DNA of 13,910 nucleotides from an uncultured Alphaproteobacteria bacterium (GTDB lineage: Bacteria; Pseudomonadota; Alphaproteobacteria; RF32; CAG-239). The stretch covers positions 1 through 13,910 of the forward strand of contig UQFU01000043.1 of the NCBI GenBank assembly GCA_900540425.1. The letters run 5' to 3'. Made by a program: the position numbers and the translations under genes. This document shows positions 1 to 7,400 of the stretch, piece after piece. Within the stretch, counting starts at the first letter, position 1; each line of letters begins with the position of its first letter. The notes beneath the pieces were generated by a model. It had not been told where the DNA came from, made no database searches, and was given only the letters and a program-made list of their open reading frames with translations.

Positions 1-424
1 CCCCCGTACGCTGAATATCGGAAACTACCCGCCGTTCGGAGTGCTTATCTGTTATGAAATAATTTTTCCGGCTCAAATTACCGACCGCACCGAACGCCCC
101 CAATGGCTGATTAACCTGACCAATGATGCCTGGTACGGAGACTCCGCCGGACCGCGCCAACATCTGATTGCCGCCAGGCTCAGAGCCGCCGAAGAAGGCC
201 TGACCATTGTCCGGGTCGCCGGCAGCGGTATCAGCGCCGCCATCGATCCGCTCGGACGCATTCTCGGACAAATACCGCTAAACCGCAGCGCCATACTCGA
301 CGTTACCTTGCCCGGAAAGTTATCAACAATTACATTTTACGGAAATTATGGTAATTTTGTACCGATTTTTTTAATGCTGCTAAATATAATGCTTGCAATT
401 TATTTATCTTTGCGTAAATTTTAA
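1..424 (+). CDS. lnt: Apolipoprotein N-acyltransferase, C-terminal part
   Basis: This gene is cut by the left edge; its reading frame is open from base 2, and about 140 C-terminal residues are present. Lnt is an inner-membrane enzyme that transfers an acyl chain from phospholipid to the N-terminal cysteine of lipoproteins, the last step of lipoprotein maturation. The visible part is the end of the nitrilase-like domain. The LICYEIIFP motif carries the catalytic cysteine (codon 50-52), corresponding to the thioester-forming Cys of the family. The conserved NLTNDAWYGDS segment follows, then RAAEEG and VRVAGSGISA. The protein ends with one hydrophobic segment (about FVPIFLMLLNIMLAIYLSL) and a short basic tail, matching the final transmembrane helix of Lnt. 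The catalytic Glu and Lys lie outside the window. Nothing looks damaged in the visible part. The family call is firm. Confidence 0.93.
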   Translation, partial: PRTLNIGNYPPFGVLICYEIIFPAQITDRTERPQWLINLTNDAWYGDSAGPRQHLIAARLRAAEEGLTIVRVAGSGISAAIDPLGRILGQIPLNRSAILDVTLPGKLSTITFYGNYGNFVPIFLMLLNIMLAIYLSLRKF

Positions 425-489
425 GCAAGAGAAGACATTTGTTTACTATATAAGCAGCAAAGAATATAACATATTATATAAAATATTTG

Positions 490-508
490 TTGACGACCCT
501 GTCGTAAA
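490..508. promoter_or_regulatory. Imperfect palindrome, operator candidate
   Basis: The arms TTGACGAC (490-497) and GTCGTAAA (501-508) flank a CCT centre. The inner five base pairs (ACGAC/GTCGT) are perfect, and seven of eight arm positions are complementary. The palindrome covers the -35 element of the downstream XRE regulator gene. That is the expected place for an autorepressor site, because XRE proteins usually bind dyad-symmetric DNA as dimers. Which protein binds is inference. Confidence 0.5.
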
Positions 509-518
509 ATCATATTTA
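490..518 (+). promoter_or_regulatory. Candidate promoter of the XRE regulator gene
   Basis: A -35-like TTGACG (490-495) is followed after 17 nt by a weak -10-like TATTTA (513-518) in a run of alternating A and T. It sits in the 129-nt gap between lnt and the regulator gene and would start transcription near 525. The -10 matches the consensus at only three positions, so the exact register is uncertain. Confidence 0.45.
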
Positions 519-553
519 TATATATAGTAATTAAGCAAAAAGGAAATAAAGGT

Positions 554-1054
554 ATGACTGCAGAAACTTTTAAAAGATCAAGCCGCGGTAGAACGCCTAC
601 CGGGCAACCGAACCCGATTGACGTACATGTCGGCAATCGTATCCGCCTGAGACGGACGCTTCTGGGGCTCAGTCAGGAAAAAATGGCTTCGCTTTTGGGG
701 CTGACTTTCCAACAGGTTCAAAAATATGAAAGAGGCATGAACCGCGTCGGCGCCAGCCGCCTGTGGGATATCGGAAAAGTTCTGGACGTTCCGATCGGCT
801 TTTTCTATGAAGATATGGACAAAGAAGTTGCAAACCAAAGCCCGCGGATGTTCAGCCTGCCTGACAGCACTCCTTTGAGTTTCGCAGAAGAGAAAGAAAA
901 TTTTGATATTGATCCAATGAACCGCCAAGAAACGATTGAGCTGGTTCGCGCTTATTATAAAATCCCCAACCGCAAAGCGGCCAAACATTTGTATGATTTA
1001 ATCATCGCCATGTCCAAAACAACATATAACAACAACGATGAAAACGAAGATTAA
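554..1054 (+). CDS. praR: XRE-family transcriptional regulator, PraR/PhrR-like
   Basis: This 166-residue DNA-binding protein has a Cro/C1-type helix-turn-helix at about residues 29-83. The recognition region reads LSQEKMASLLGLTFQQVQKYE, with the usual family features (Q41 and the QKYERG turn). The N-terminal arm of about 25 residues is basic and probably disordered. The C-terminal part (about 120-155) looks helical, and the tail is Asn/Asp-rich. A conserved regulator of this type sits between lnt and metK in many Alphaproteobacteria; the studied members, PhrR and PraR of rhizobia, influence symbiosis and surface-attachment genes. The symbol rests on this position and size. The start is supported by AGGA at 541-544, nine nt upstream. 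A promoter with a palindrome lies in front and an intrinsic terminator follows, so the gene may be a single autoregulated unit. Targets in this organism are unknown. Confidence 0.85.
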   Translation: MTAETFKRSSRGRTPTGQPNPIDVHVGNRIRLRRTLLGLSQEKMASLLGLTFQQVQKYERGMNRVGASRLWDIGKVLDVPIGFFYEDMDKEVANQSPRMFSLPDSTPLSFAEEKENFDIDPMNRQETIELVRAYYKIPNRKAAKHLYDLIIAMSKTTYNNNDENED

Positions 1055-1076
1055 TCAAAAATATCCGATAAAAATC

Positions 1077-1110
1077 AAAAAAAGCTGGTATTTGACCGGC
1101 TTTTTTTTTA
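1077..1110 (+). terminator. Intrinsic terminator between the XRE gene and metK
   Basis: The arms AAAGCTGGT (1081-1089) and ACCGGCTTT (1095-1103) pair over nine positions with one U·G wobble around a five-base loop. A run of nine T's (1101-1109) follows, and A's before the stem can extend the pairing. It ends the regulator transcript 26 nt after the stop. I see no promoter between it and metK, so it may act as a leaky terminator or attenuator. Confidence 0.85.
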
Positions 1111-1113
1111 TGC

Positions 1114-1140
1114 TTTCCCAATAAGCTAATATTGAGGAAA
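1114..1140 (+). promoter_or_regulatory. Hairpin that buries the metK Shine-Dalgarno
   Basis: TTTCCCAATA (1114-1123) pairs with TATTG (1130-1134) and, past one bulged A (1135), with GGAAA (1136-1140). This gives ten base pairs around a six-base loop, AGCTAA. The 3' arm contains the metK ribosome-binding site (GAGGAAA), two nt before the start codon, so folding would block translation. The GCT just outside the stem (1112-1114) could pair with AGC in the loop (1124-1126), as in an H-type pseudoknot. I cannot match it to a named riboswitch class, so a ligand is speculation. Confidence 0.55.
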
Positions 1141-1142
1141 AC

Positions 1143-2294
1143 ATGACATATCTATTCACCAGCGAATCGGTTTCCGAAGGACATCCGGACAAGGTCTGCG
1201 ACCGTATTTCCGATGCTCTTCTCGACCTGCACCTGAAACACGACCCGCATGCGCGCACGGCTGTTGAAACCATGGCCACAACCAACCGCGTCATTATTGC
1301 CGGAGAAACAGCAGCCGGAAAGTTGCCCGACAATGAAGAAATCGAAGACTGCATCCGCCAAACCGTAAAAGAAATCGGTTACGAACAGCCTGGATTTGAT
1401 TGGCGCCGCCTGCAAATAGAAAACTATCTTCACCGCCAATCCGCGGACATTGCTGCCGGCATCGGCAGCGGCGGCGCCGGCGACCAGGGAATAATGTTCG
1501 GCTACGCCAAAAAAGAACCAGGATACCTAACCGAATACATGCCCTTGGGCACCTACCTTGTCAATAAAATTCTTAAAGACCTGAAAAATGCCCGCAGAGA
1601 ACAAAAGGCTCCCGGCTTGGAGCCTGATGCCAAAGCTCAGATAACCCTGCTCTGTGAAGGCAGGAAAGCCGTCAAAACGGCAACGCTTCTTGTATCTTGC
1701 CAGCATCAGGAAAAACTGACCCCGGAAGACGTTCGCGAAATCATTTTGGAACAGCTCAAAGCTTCATTGCCGGAAGAGTTTATTCCGGCGCCGCAAAACA
1801 TTCTGACCAACCCTGCCGGACGCTTTATTATCGGAGGACCCGACGGCGATACCGGCCTGACCGGACGCAAAATTATCGCTGACACTTACGGCGGTTATGC
1901 CCCGCACGGCGGCGGAGCCTTTTCCGGCAAAGACGCCTCCAAGGTGGACAGGTCGGCAGCCTACATGCTTCGTTACCTGGCCAAAAATATCGTCGCCGCC
2001 GGGCTGGCCGGAGAATGTCTGCTCCAGATTTCCTACGCCATCGGACGCCGTTTGCCTTTGTCGCTGTACATCGACTGCAAAGGAACCTGCAAAGTTGACG
2101 AAAACAAACTCCTGGAAACCGTCCGCGATATGGTCGACCTCACACCGTCAGGCATCATCAATCATTTGGGATTGCGCAAACCGATATATTCCTCAACCTC
2201 GGCCTATGGACACTTTGGCAGACAAGCCCTTCCCAACGGCGAATTTTCATGGGAAAAATTAGATTTAAGCGAGGAACTGAAAAAATGCTTTTAG
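1143..2294 (+). CDS. metK: S-adenosylmethionine synthase
   Basis: MetK makes S-adenosylmethionine from methionine and ATP in the cytoplasm, releasing phosphate and pyrophosphate; it normally works as a tetramer of two dimers. At 383 residues it is within one residue of the E. coli enzyme. All signature segments are present: SESVSEGHPDK near the N-terminus with the active-site histidine (H14), the ATP-binding GAGDQG (111-116), GGPDGDTGLTGRK (231-243), and the phosphate-binding GGGAFSGKD (256-264) followed by SKVDRSAAY. The C-terminal AYGHFGR motif is also intact. GAGGAAA at 1134-1140 serves the start but lies inside a hairpin that could control translation. The 3' end overlaps trmB, whose enzyme consumes SAM. 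The call is firm. Confidence 0.98.
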   Translation: MTYLFTSESVSEGHPDKVCDRISDALLDLHLKHDPHARTAVETMATTNRVIIAGETAAGKLPDNEEIEDCIRQTVKEIGYEQPGFDWRRLQIENYLHRQSADIAAGIGSGGAGDQGIMFGYAKKEPGYLTEYMPLGTYLVNKILKDLKNARREQKAPGLEPDAKAQITLLCEGRKAVKTATLLVSCQHQEKLTPEDVREIILEQLKASLPEEFIPAPQNILTNPAGRFIIGGPDGDTGLTGRKIIADTYGGYAPHGGGAFSGKDASKVDRSAAYMLRYLAKNIVAAGLAGECLLQISYAIGRRLPLSLYIDCKGTCKVDENKLLETVRDMVDLTPSGIINHLGLRKPIYSSTSAYGHFGRQALPNGEFSWEKLDLSEELKKCF

Positions 2295-3013
2295 AAACAG
2301 ACAAACCCAAATTTTACGGCCGCCGTCAGGGGCGCAAAATCCGCAAAGCCAAAACCTCCCTGCTTGACGCTTTTCTGCCCCAAATCCGAATTACGCCCCA
2401 AACAGTTTTCGACCGCCAAACCATGTTTGGCACCCCGGTTGACAAAGTTTGCCTGGAAATCGGATTCGGCAACGGCGAACACCTTGCCGGACAAGCCCTG
2501 CAACACCCGGATACCGGTTTTATCGGCGCCGAAGTTTTCAAAAACGGGGTTGCCAACCTGCTGAGCATCATCACCGGAATTAAAGAGGGCAGCAATCTGC
2601 CGGAAAAATTTATTCTGACAAGCCCAAGAAACGACAATATCCGGATCTTTGATGATGATATGCGCTTGTTGTTCCCGCGCATTCCCGACAACTTTCTAGA
2701 CAAGGTATTTGTTTTGTTTCCGGATCCGTGGCCCAAAAAAAGACATGCATCGCGACGGTTTATCAATCGGGAAAACCTGCGGGAAATCGCCCGGATTCTA
2801 AAAAAAGGCGGTATCCTGAGAGTCGCTACCGACCACAAAGTCTACAAAAGCTGGGTTCTGCACCAACTGCACAACCACGAAAACTTCCGCTGGACAGCTG
2901 CCTGTGGCAATGATTGGAAACACGAACCGGCCGACTGGGTAGAAACCAAATACCAGCGCAAGGCAATTCGTGAAGGGCGGCGTCCCGTATTCTTAGACTA
3001 TGAACGCGTCTAA
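2285..3013 (+). CDS. trmB: tRNA (guanine-N7-)-methyltransferase
   Basis: TrmB transfers a methyl group from S-adenosylmethionine to N7 of G46 in the variable loop of tRNAs. From the chosen start it is 242 residues, close to the 239 of E. coli TrmB. Visible motifs are the SAM-binding EIGFGNGEH (58-66), the family hallmark FPDPWPKKRH (145-154) with its catalytic-site aspartate (D147), and TKYQRKA (221-227) near the C-terminus. The start at 2285 is preferred over an in-frame ATG at 2249 because GAGGAA (2271-2276) sits eight nt before it, and the earlier ATG has no ribosome-binding site and lies deep in metK. The gene overlaps the end of metK by 10 nt, which suggests coupled translation. The stop codon shares 2 nt with that of the convergent gene on the other strand. 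Confidence 0.96.
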   Translation: MLLETDKPKFYGRRQGRKIRKAKTSLLDAFLPQIRITPQTVFDRQTMFGTPVDKVCLEIGFGNGEHLAGQALQHPDTGFIGAEVFKNGVANLLSIITGIKEGSNLPEKFILTSPRNDNIRIFDDDMRLLFPRIPDNFLDKVFVLFPDPWPKKRHASRRFINRENLREIARILKKGGILRVATDHKVYKSWVLHQLHNHENFRWTAACGNDWKHEPADWVETKYQRKAIREGRRPVFLDYERV

Positions 3014-3501
3014 TTGGCCACAACAGTCGGCTGGATATTGGGCGTTTCCGCTTCTTGAACGTCATCAATCGGAAACGCCTGCACGTCAATAATGTCATCT
3101 CCCGATTGATAAAGCTCATTTTCTATCCGGTTGCTCGGCTGCGGCAGGGCAACTTGTCCCGGTTGCAACTCTCCCGAAGGGGAAGACTGCCTGACCAGGT
3201 TAACCGGCTGATGTTTCTCCGTCTCCCCGGCAACCGGAGCTACGGGAGCAATTGGCGCCGCCGATTCGTCATCTTCGTCAACAATCGGATCTCCCAGCGG
3301 ATTAGGAGCTCCGGCCGGTTGTTCAACAACCGCTTTTTTCATACGCCCAGAAGGAGTCAGAGCCTCTCCGATAATAACCGTCGGCTGTGCCGGCCGTGGT
3401 TCCTCCCGAATGGTAACTTTGTTGCTTCCGGCATACGAATTGGAATTAATGGCACAAACAGCCCAAAGTAATACGGTAAAATTTCTCAACGCTTCATTCA
3501 T
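3010..3501 (-). CDS. Hypothetical proline-rich exported protein
   Basis: I do not recognise a family. The protein has 163 residues. It begins with a signal-peptide-like segment (hydrophobic core FTVLLWAVCAI, about residues 8-18) and a plausible signal peptidase I site after SYA (A24). The basic n-region is weak (only R6), and the cysteine at 16 does not sit in a lipobox. The mature part is acidic and rich in Pro, Ala and Gln, with a short repeat-like APIAPVAPVAG stretch near residues 83-93 and an acidic patch (DEDDE) before it. It has no further hydrophobic segment and no Cys, so it is probably disordered in the periplasm. The start at 3501 has a strong GGAGGT five nt upstream; a longer in-frame start at 3531 would put charged residues before the signal. 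The gene converges with trmB. Confidence 0.75.
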   Translation of the reverse strand: MNEALRNFTVLLWAVCAINSNSYAGSNKVTIREEPRPAQPTVIIGEALTPSGRMKKAVVEQPAGAPNPLGDPIVDEDDESAAPIAPVAPVAGETEKHQPVNLVRQSSPSGELQPGQVALPQPSNRIENELYQSGDDIIDVQAFPIDDVQEAETPNIQPTVVAN

Positions 3502-3582
3502 TTTACACCTCCGTTTTGAGCACTCTGCCAACGAAATAATATTTCTTTTCCCAATATCAAGTCACCAAAAGTTTAAAATGCC

Positions 3583-3606
3583 CGAACCGGCCTTTCGGCC
3601 GGTTCG
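3583..3606 (-). terminator. Stem-loop after the coiled-coil membrane protein gene
   Basis: This perfect 10-bp GC-rich stem, CGAACCGGCC/GGCCGGTTCG, encloses a four-base loop that reads GAAA, a GNRA tetraloop, on the minus strand. It starts 7 nt after the stop of the membrane protein gene. The following T tract is short and interrupted (GGGCATTTTAAACTTTT on the minus strand), so it may be a weak terminator or a transcript-stabilising 3' end that still allows readthrough into the exported protein gene. Confidence 0.6.
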
Positions 3607-3612
3607 AAATCA

Positions 3613-3993
3613 TTAATCACATAGTTTGCGACACTTCTTCTCGTCAGCGATATGCTCGTTAAGACAACGATAAACTCCATAATGGGATTGATTAAAAATC
3701 TCTTCGTTATCTTCTCCAATAATAAGGCTCCGCGCCGCTTCCCGGAATTTTTCCAATTCCGGCTTCACGCGCTTCTCAAGTTTCAAAATCTCCTCATCGG
3801 TAAGCTTAGCCATAAATTCCGGCACAAAAACGTCTTCATACAACACCGCTTTTGCTCTCTGCGTTTCCAAATCGACCAGCAGCCGAGCCTGTCGTTCTTC
3901 AAATTCTCGTGTCTTAATCCGAATGATGTTCCATGAAATAACGGCAGCAACCCCTGCGGCAATCACTACGATAAAAATAATAAAACCAACCAT
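3613..3993 (-). CDS. Hypothetical single-pass membrane protein with coiled coil
   Basis: I do not recognise a family. The protein has 126 residues. Residues 3-23 form one strongly hydrophobic N-terminal helix, GFIIFIVVIAAGVAAVISWN. The basic residues right after it (R25, K27, R29) suggest that the rest lies in the cytoplasm. Residues about 28-92 are charged and rich in Glu, Lys, Arg and Leu, as expected for a long helix or coiled coil. The C-terminal tail contains three cysteines (C110, C121, C125) in a C-x10-C-x3-C arrangement, which might bind metal or form a disulfide. No clear Shine-Dalgarno precedes the ATG. It lies 80 nt after the small XRE gene, with which it may be co-transcribed. Confidence 0.75.
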   Translation of the reverse strand: MVGFIIFIVVIAAGVAAVISWNIIRIKTREFEERQARLLVDLETQRAKAVLYEDVFVPEFMAKLTDEEILKLEKRVKPELEKFREAARSLIIGEDNEEIFNQSHYGVYRCLNEHIADEKKCRKLCD

Positions 3994-4039
3994 AATTCTA
4001 ATTTTTAAAAGTGAATACTAATTTTCAAAATTCTATATA

Positions 4040-4077
4040 ACCGTAAGAAAACTAGCATCTTTTGTCAAAAACGTCAA
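4040..4077 (-). promoter_or_regulatory. Weak promoter candidate with twin TTGAC boxes
   Basis: On the minus strand, TTGACG (4072-4077) and TTGACA (4063-4068) occur nine nt apart, just at the end of the XRE gene. The hexamers 17 nt downstream of each are poor -10 matches (TAGTTT and TACGGT). They could drive the membrane protein gene separately from the XRE gene. The evidence is only sequence resemblance. Confidence 0.3.
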
Positions 4078-4334
4078 TATAAATCATTCCCGAAAATTTT
4101 TCGGGCTACCGGGTTTTCCTCCGCAAAATAATGGCAGGCATCTAAAATCTGCGCCAACAATTCCGGCGTTACCGCTTCCCGGCCGTTTTCCAAATCCTTA
4201 AGCCTGCTGACACTCAAGTTGCAACGTTCCGACAGCTCGGCTAAAGAAATCCCCGTTTGCCGCCGCACTGCAGCAATCTTGCACCGCATTGCCCCTGCCA
4301 GCATTGCTTCAATGTCCGGTTCATTTTCCGCCAT
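4074..4334 (-). CDS. Small XRE-family helix-turn-helix protein
   Basis: This 86-residue protein is almost entirely a Cro/C1-type DNA-binding domain (about residues 18-72). The core is TGISLAELSERCNLSVSRLK, followed by DLENGREAVTPELLAQILDA, which matches the usual five-helix fold with the recognition helix at about residues 41-48. The short C-terminal extension (ARKIFGNDLY) is not recognised. A very good GGGAGGG ribosome-binding site lies four nt before the ATG. The gene comes directly after the rpoC terminator and before a small membrane protein, on the same strand. It could regulate its neighbours or itself, but no target is evident. It is not similar enough to the larger XRE protein near the left end to suggest recent duplication. 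Confidence 0.85.
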   Translation of the reverse strand: MAENEPDIEAMLAGAMRCKIAAVRRQTGISLAELSERCNLSVSRLKDLENGREAVTPELLAQILDACHYFAEENPVARKIFGNDLY

Positions 4335-4419
4335 TTTCCCTCCCTGTTCTTCTAATTCTAACAGGATGTTCCTTTCCGCCTACCTATACTTTAGTTCTAT
4401 AATACAGTATCGTTTTCAG

Positions 4420-4456
4420 AAAAAAACACTCTGGAAATTGCTTTCCAGAGTGTTTT
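4420..4456 (-). terminator. Intrinsic terminator of rpoC
   Basis: This perfect stem of at least 12 bp (ACACTCTGGAAA pairing with TTTCCAGAGTGT) has a TTGC loop (GCAA on the minus strand, a GNRA tetraloop). On the minus strand it is followed by seven T's (plus A's at 4420-4426). It begins about 27 nt after the rpoC stop and is the clear end of the rpoBC transcript. T's also follow on the plus strand but are fewer. Confidence 0.93.
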
Positions 4457-4482
4457 CAGTTCTACCTCAACAGTCAGAAAGA

Positions 4483-7400
4483 CTAGGCTGTCTCACCTTG
4501 CTCTCCGGCAGCCGGCAATGCCTGCTGTCCGGAAGCGGCAGCCGCTTCTTCTTTGAGGGCCAGGATTTCCTTGTCGTTTTGAACGGCAACTTTCTTCAGG
4601 GCTCTCAGAACCGTACCCGTACCGGCCGGAATCAAACGGCCGACGATAACGTTTTCTTTCAGGCCTTTCAGGCTGTCAACCTTGCCGGCAACGGCAGCTT
4701 CCGTCAGAACACGCGTTGTCTCCTGGAAGGACGCAGCCGAAATAAACGACTTGGTCTGCAAAGAAGCCTTGGTAATACCCAGCAGAATGTCATCGGCAAC
4801 CGCCGGATTTCCGCCTTCGGCAATAACCTTGGCGTTTTCTTCTTCAAATACGTCACGGTCAACCTGTTCGCCAACCAAGAAAGTCGTGTCGCCCGGCTGG
4901 GTAACCTCAACCTTGCGCAGCATCTGAGAAACGATAACCTCAATATGCTTATCGTTAATCTTAACACCCTGCAAACGGTAAACGTCCTGAACTTCCTTGA
5001 CCAGATATTCAGCCAGCTTCTCAACGCCCAAAACGCGCAGAATATCATGCGGAGCCGGTGTACCTTCAACCAGCATATCGCCTTTCTTGACAATATCGCC
5101 GTCCTGAACAACCAGGTGACGTCCTTTCGGAATCAGATATTCCAAAGGTTCGCCTTTCTTCGGCACAACGGTAATCCGCTGTTTGGCCTTATAATCCTTG
5201 CCGAATTCAACCTGTCCGTCAATATCGGAAATAATCGCCGGATCTTTCGGACGACGGGCCTCAAACAGCTCGGCAACACGCGGCAAACCACCGGTAATAT
5301 CTTTAGTCTTGGAGCTTTCTCTCGGAATTCTCGCAATAACCTCACCGGTCTGAACTTCCTGCCCGTCTTCAACAGACAGAATGGCATCTACCGACATATA
5401 GTAACGAATTTCTTTGCCGTTGTCATAAGTAACCGGCTTGCCCTTTTCATCCTTGAGGATAATGCTCGGCTTCAGCCCGGCGCTGCTGGAATTGGAGCGC
5501 CAGTCGATAACCGTTTTGGAAACAACGCCGGTTGTTTCGTCAACAACTTCCTTAACCGAAACATTGTTAATCAGGTCAACCAGCTCGACCCGCCCTGATT
5601 TTTCGGTAATAACCGGAATTGTAAACGGATCCCATTCGGCCACTTTCTGACCTTTCTTAACTTTGGCATCTTCGGCAACCAGCAATTTGGTTCCGTACGG
5701 AACATGGTGGCGCGATTTTTCACGGCCTTTGTCGTCAACAATAACCAAATCGCAGTTGCGTGACAATACAATGCCGTTGCCTTCGGCATTATAAACCAAA
5801 TGCTTGTTTTCGACTTTCATCACACCGGCAAACGGAACTTCAACCGAAGCCTGTTCAGCGCCTTTCTGCGCCGCACCGCCGATATGGAAGGTTCTCATCG
5901 TCAGCTGGGTACCGGGTTCGCCAATGGACTGGGCGGCAATAACGCCGACAGCCTCGCCGACATTAACCGGCGTACCGCGGGCCAAATCGCGGCCATAGCA
6001 GGCAGCACAAACGCCGTCTTTGGATTCGCAGGTCAGAACCGAACGGATTTTAACCTGCTCGACCCCGGCCTTTTCAACCAACTCAACGTCATTTTCATCC
6101 ATCAGATGCCCCTTGGAAATAATCACCTCACCGGTTTCCGGATGCAGAATGTCTTCCTGAATGGTACGCCCGAGGATTCTCTCGCCGATAGAAACGATAA
6201 CATTACCGCCGTCAACAACTGGACGAACAATAATGCCGCGTTCCGTGCCGCAGTCGGTTTCGGTAATAACCACGTCTTGAGCCACGTCAACCAAACGGCG
6301 GGTCAGATAACCGGAGTTTGCGGTCTTCAACGCCGTATCGGCCAAACCTTTACGGGCACCGTGGGTAGAATTGAAGTATTCCAACACCGTCAGACCTTCT
6401 TTAAAGTTTGAGATAATCGGCTGTTCAATAATTTCGCCGTTCGGCTTGGCCATCAAACCGCGCATACCGGCCAACTGGCGCATCTGAGCGGCAGAACCGC
6501 GCGCGCCGGAGTGAGCCATCATGTAAACGGAGTTGATATAGCCATGGTCGGTTTTTGAAATGTTTTTCATCATTTCATCGGCAATCTTATCCGTGCAGGC
6601 AGCCCAGATATCGACGACTTTATTATATTTCTCGCCTTTGGTAATCAAACCGTTCTGATACTGTTGCTCAAATTCCTTAACCTGCTTTTCGGTTTCTTCA
6701 ATCAGCTCTTTTTTGGAAGCCGGAACGATCAAATCGTCCTTGCCGAAAGAAATGCCGGCCTTGCAGGCATTCTGGAAACCGAGTGACATAATCTTGTCTA
6801 CAAACAGAACCGTTTCCTTCTGTCCGCAGTGACGATAGATCGTATCAATAATCTCGGCAATTTCTTTCTTCTTAATCAGGCGGTTAACCAGCGAGAACGG
6901 AACATTTTTGTGTTTCGGCAAAGTTTCCGAAACAATAATGCGTCCGGCTGTGGTTTCAACCAGGCCCTTTTTGATTTCGCCGTTGTCGTCAACATATTCC
7001 ATCCGGCATTTGATCTTGGCATGCAAATCCAAAACCTTGGCATCCAAAGCCATCTGAACTTCGTTGAAGTCGGCAAAAATCGAACCTTCGCCGTTCAGCC
7101 CCTCGGCATCATAAGTCAGATAGTAAATACCCAGAACCATGTCCTGCGTCGGAACAATAATCGGTTTTCCGGAAGCCGGAGCCAGAATATTGTTGGTCGA
7201 CATCATCAACACGCGGGCTTCCAACTGTGCCTCTACCGACAAAGGAACGTGAACCGCCATCTGGTCGCCGTCGAAGTCGGCATTGAATGCGGTACAAACC
7301 AGCGGATGCAAATGAATAGCCTTGCCTTCGACCAAAACCGGCTCAAAAGCCTGAATACCCAAACGGTGCAAAGTCGGCGCACGGTTGAGCAGAACCGGAT

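Noticed and set aside
541..570. Rifampicin or other resistance changes in RpoB (residues 541-570)
   Set aside because: The residues matching D516, H526 and S531 of E. coli are all wild type, so there is no sequence sign of resistance.
3502..3531. Longer start for the exported protein at 3531
   Set aside because: It adds a charged stretch before the signal peptide and lacks a ribosome-binding site, whereas the ATG at 3501 has GGAGGT at good spacing.
3533..3545. Short palindrome GAAATA-A-TATTTC upstream of the exported protein gene
   Set aside because: Six-base AT-rich arms in intergenic DNA are expected by chance, and no well-spaced promoter surrounds it.
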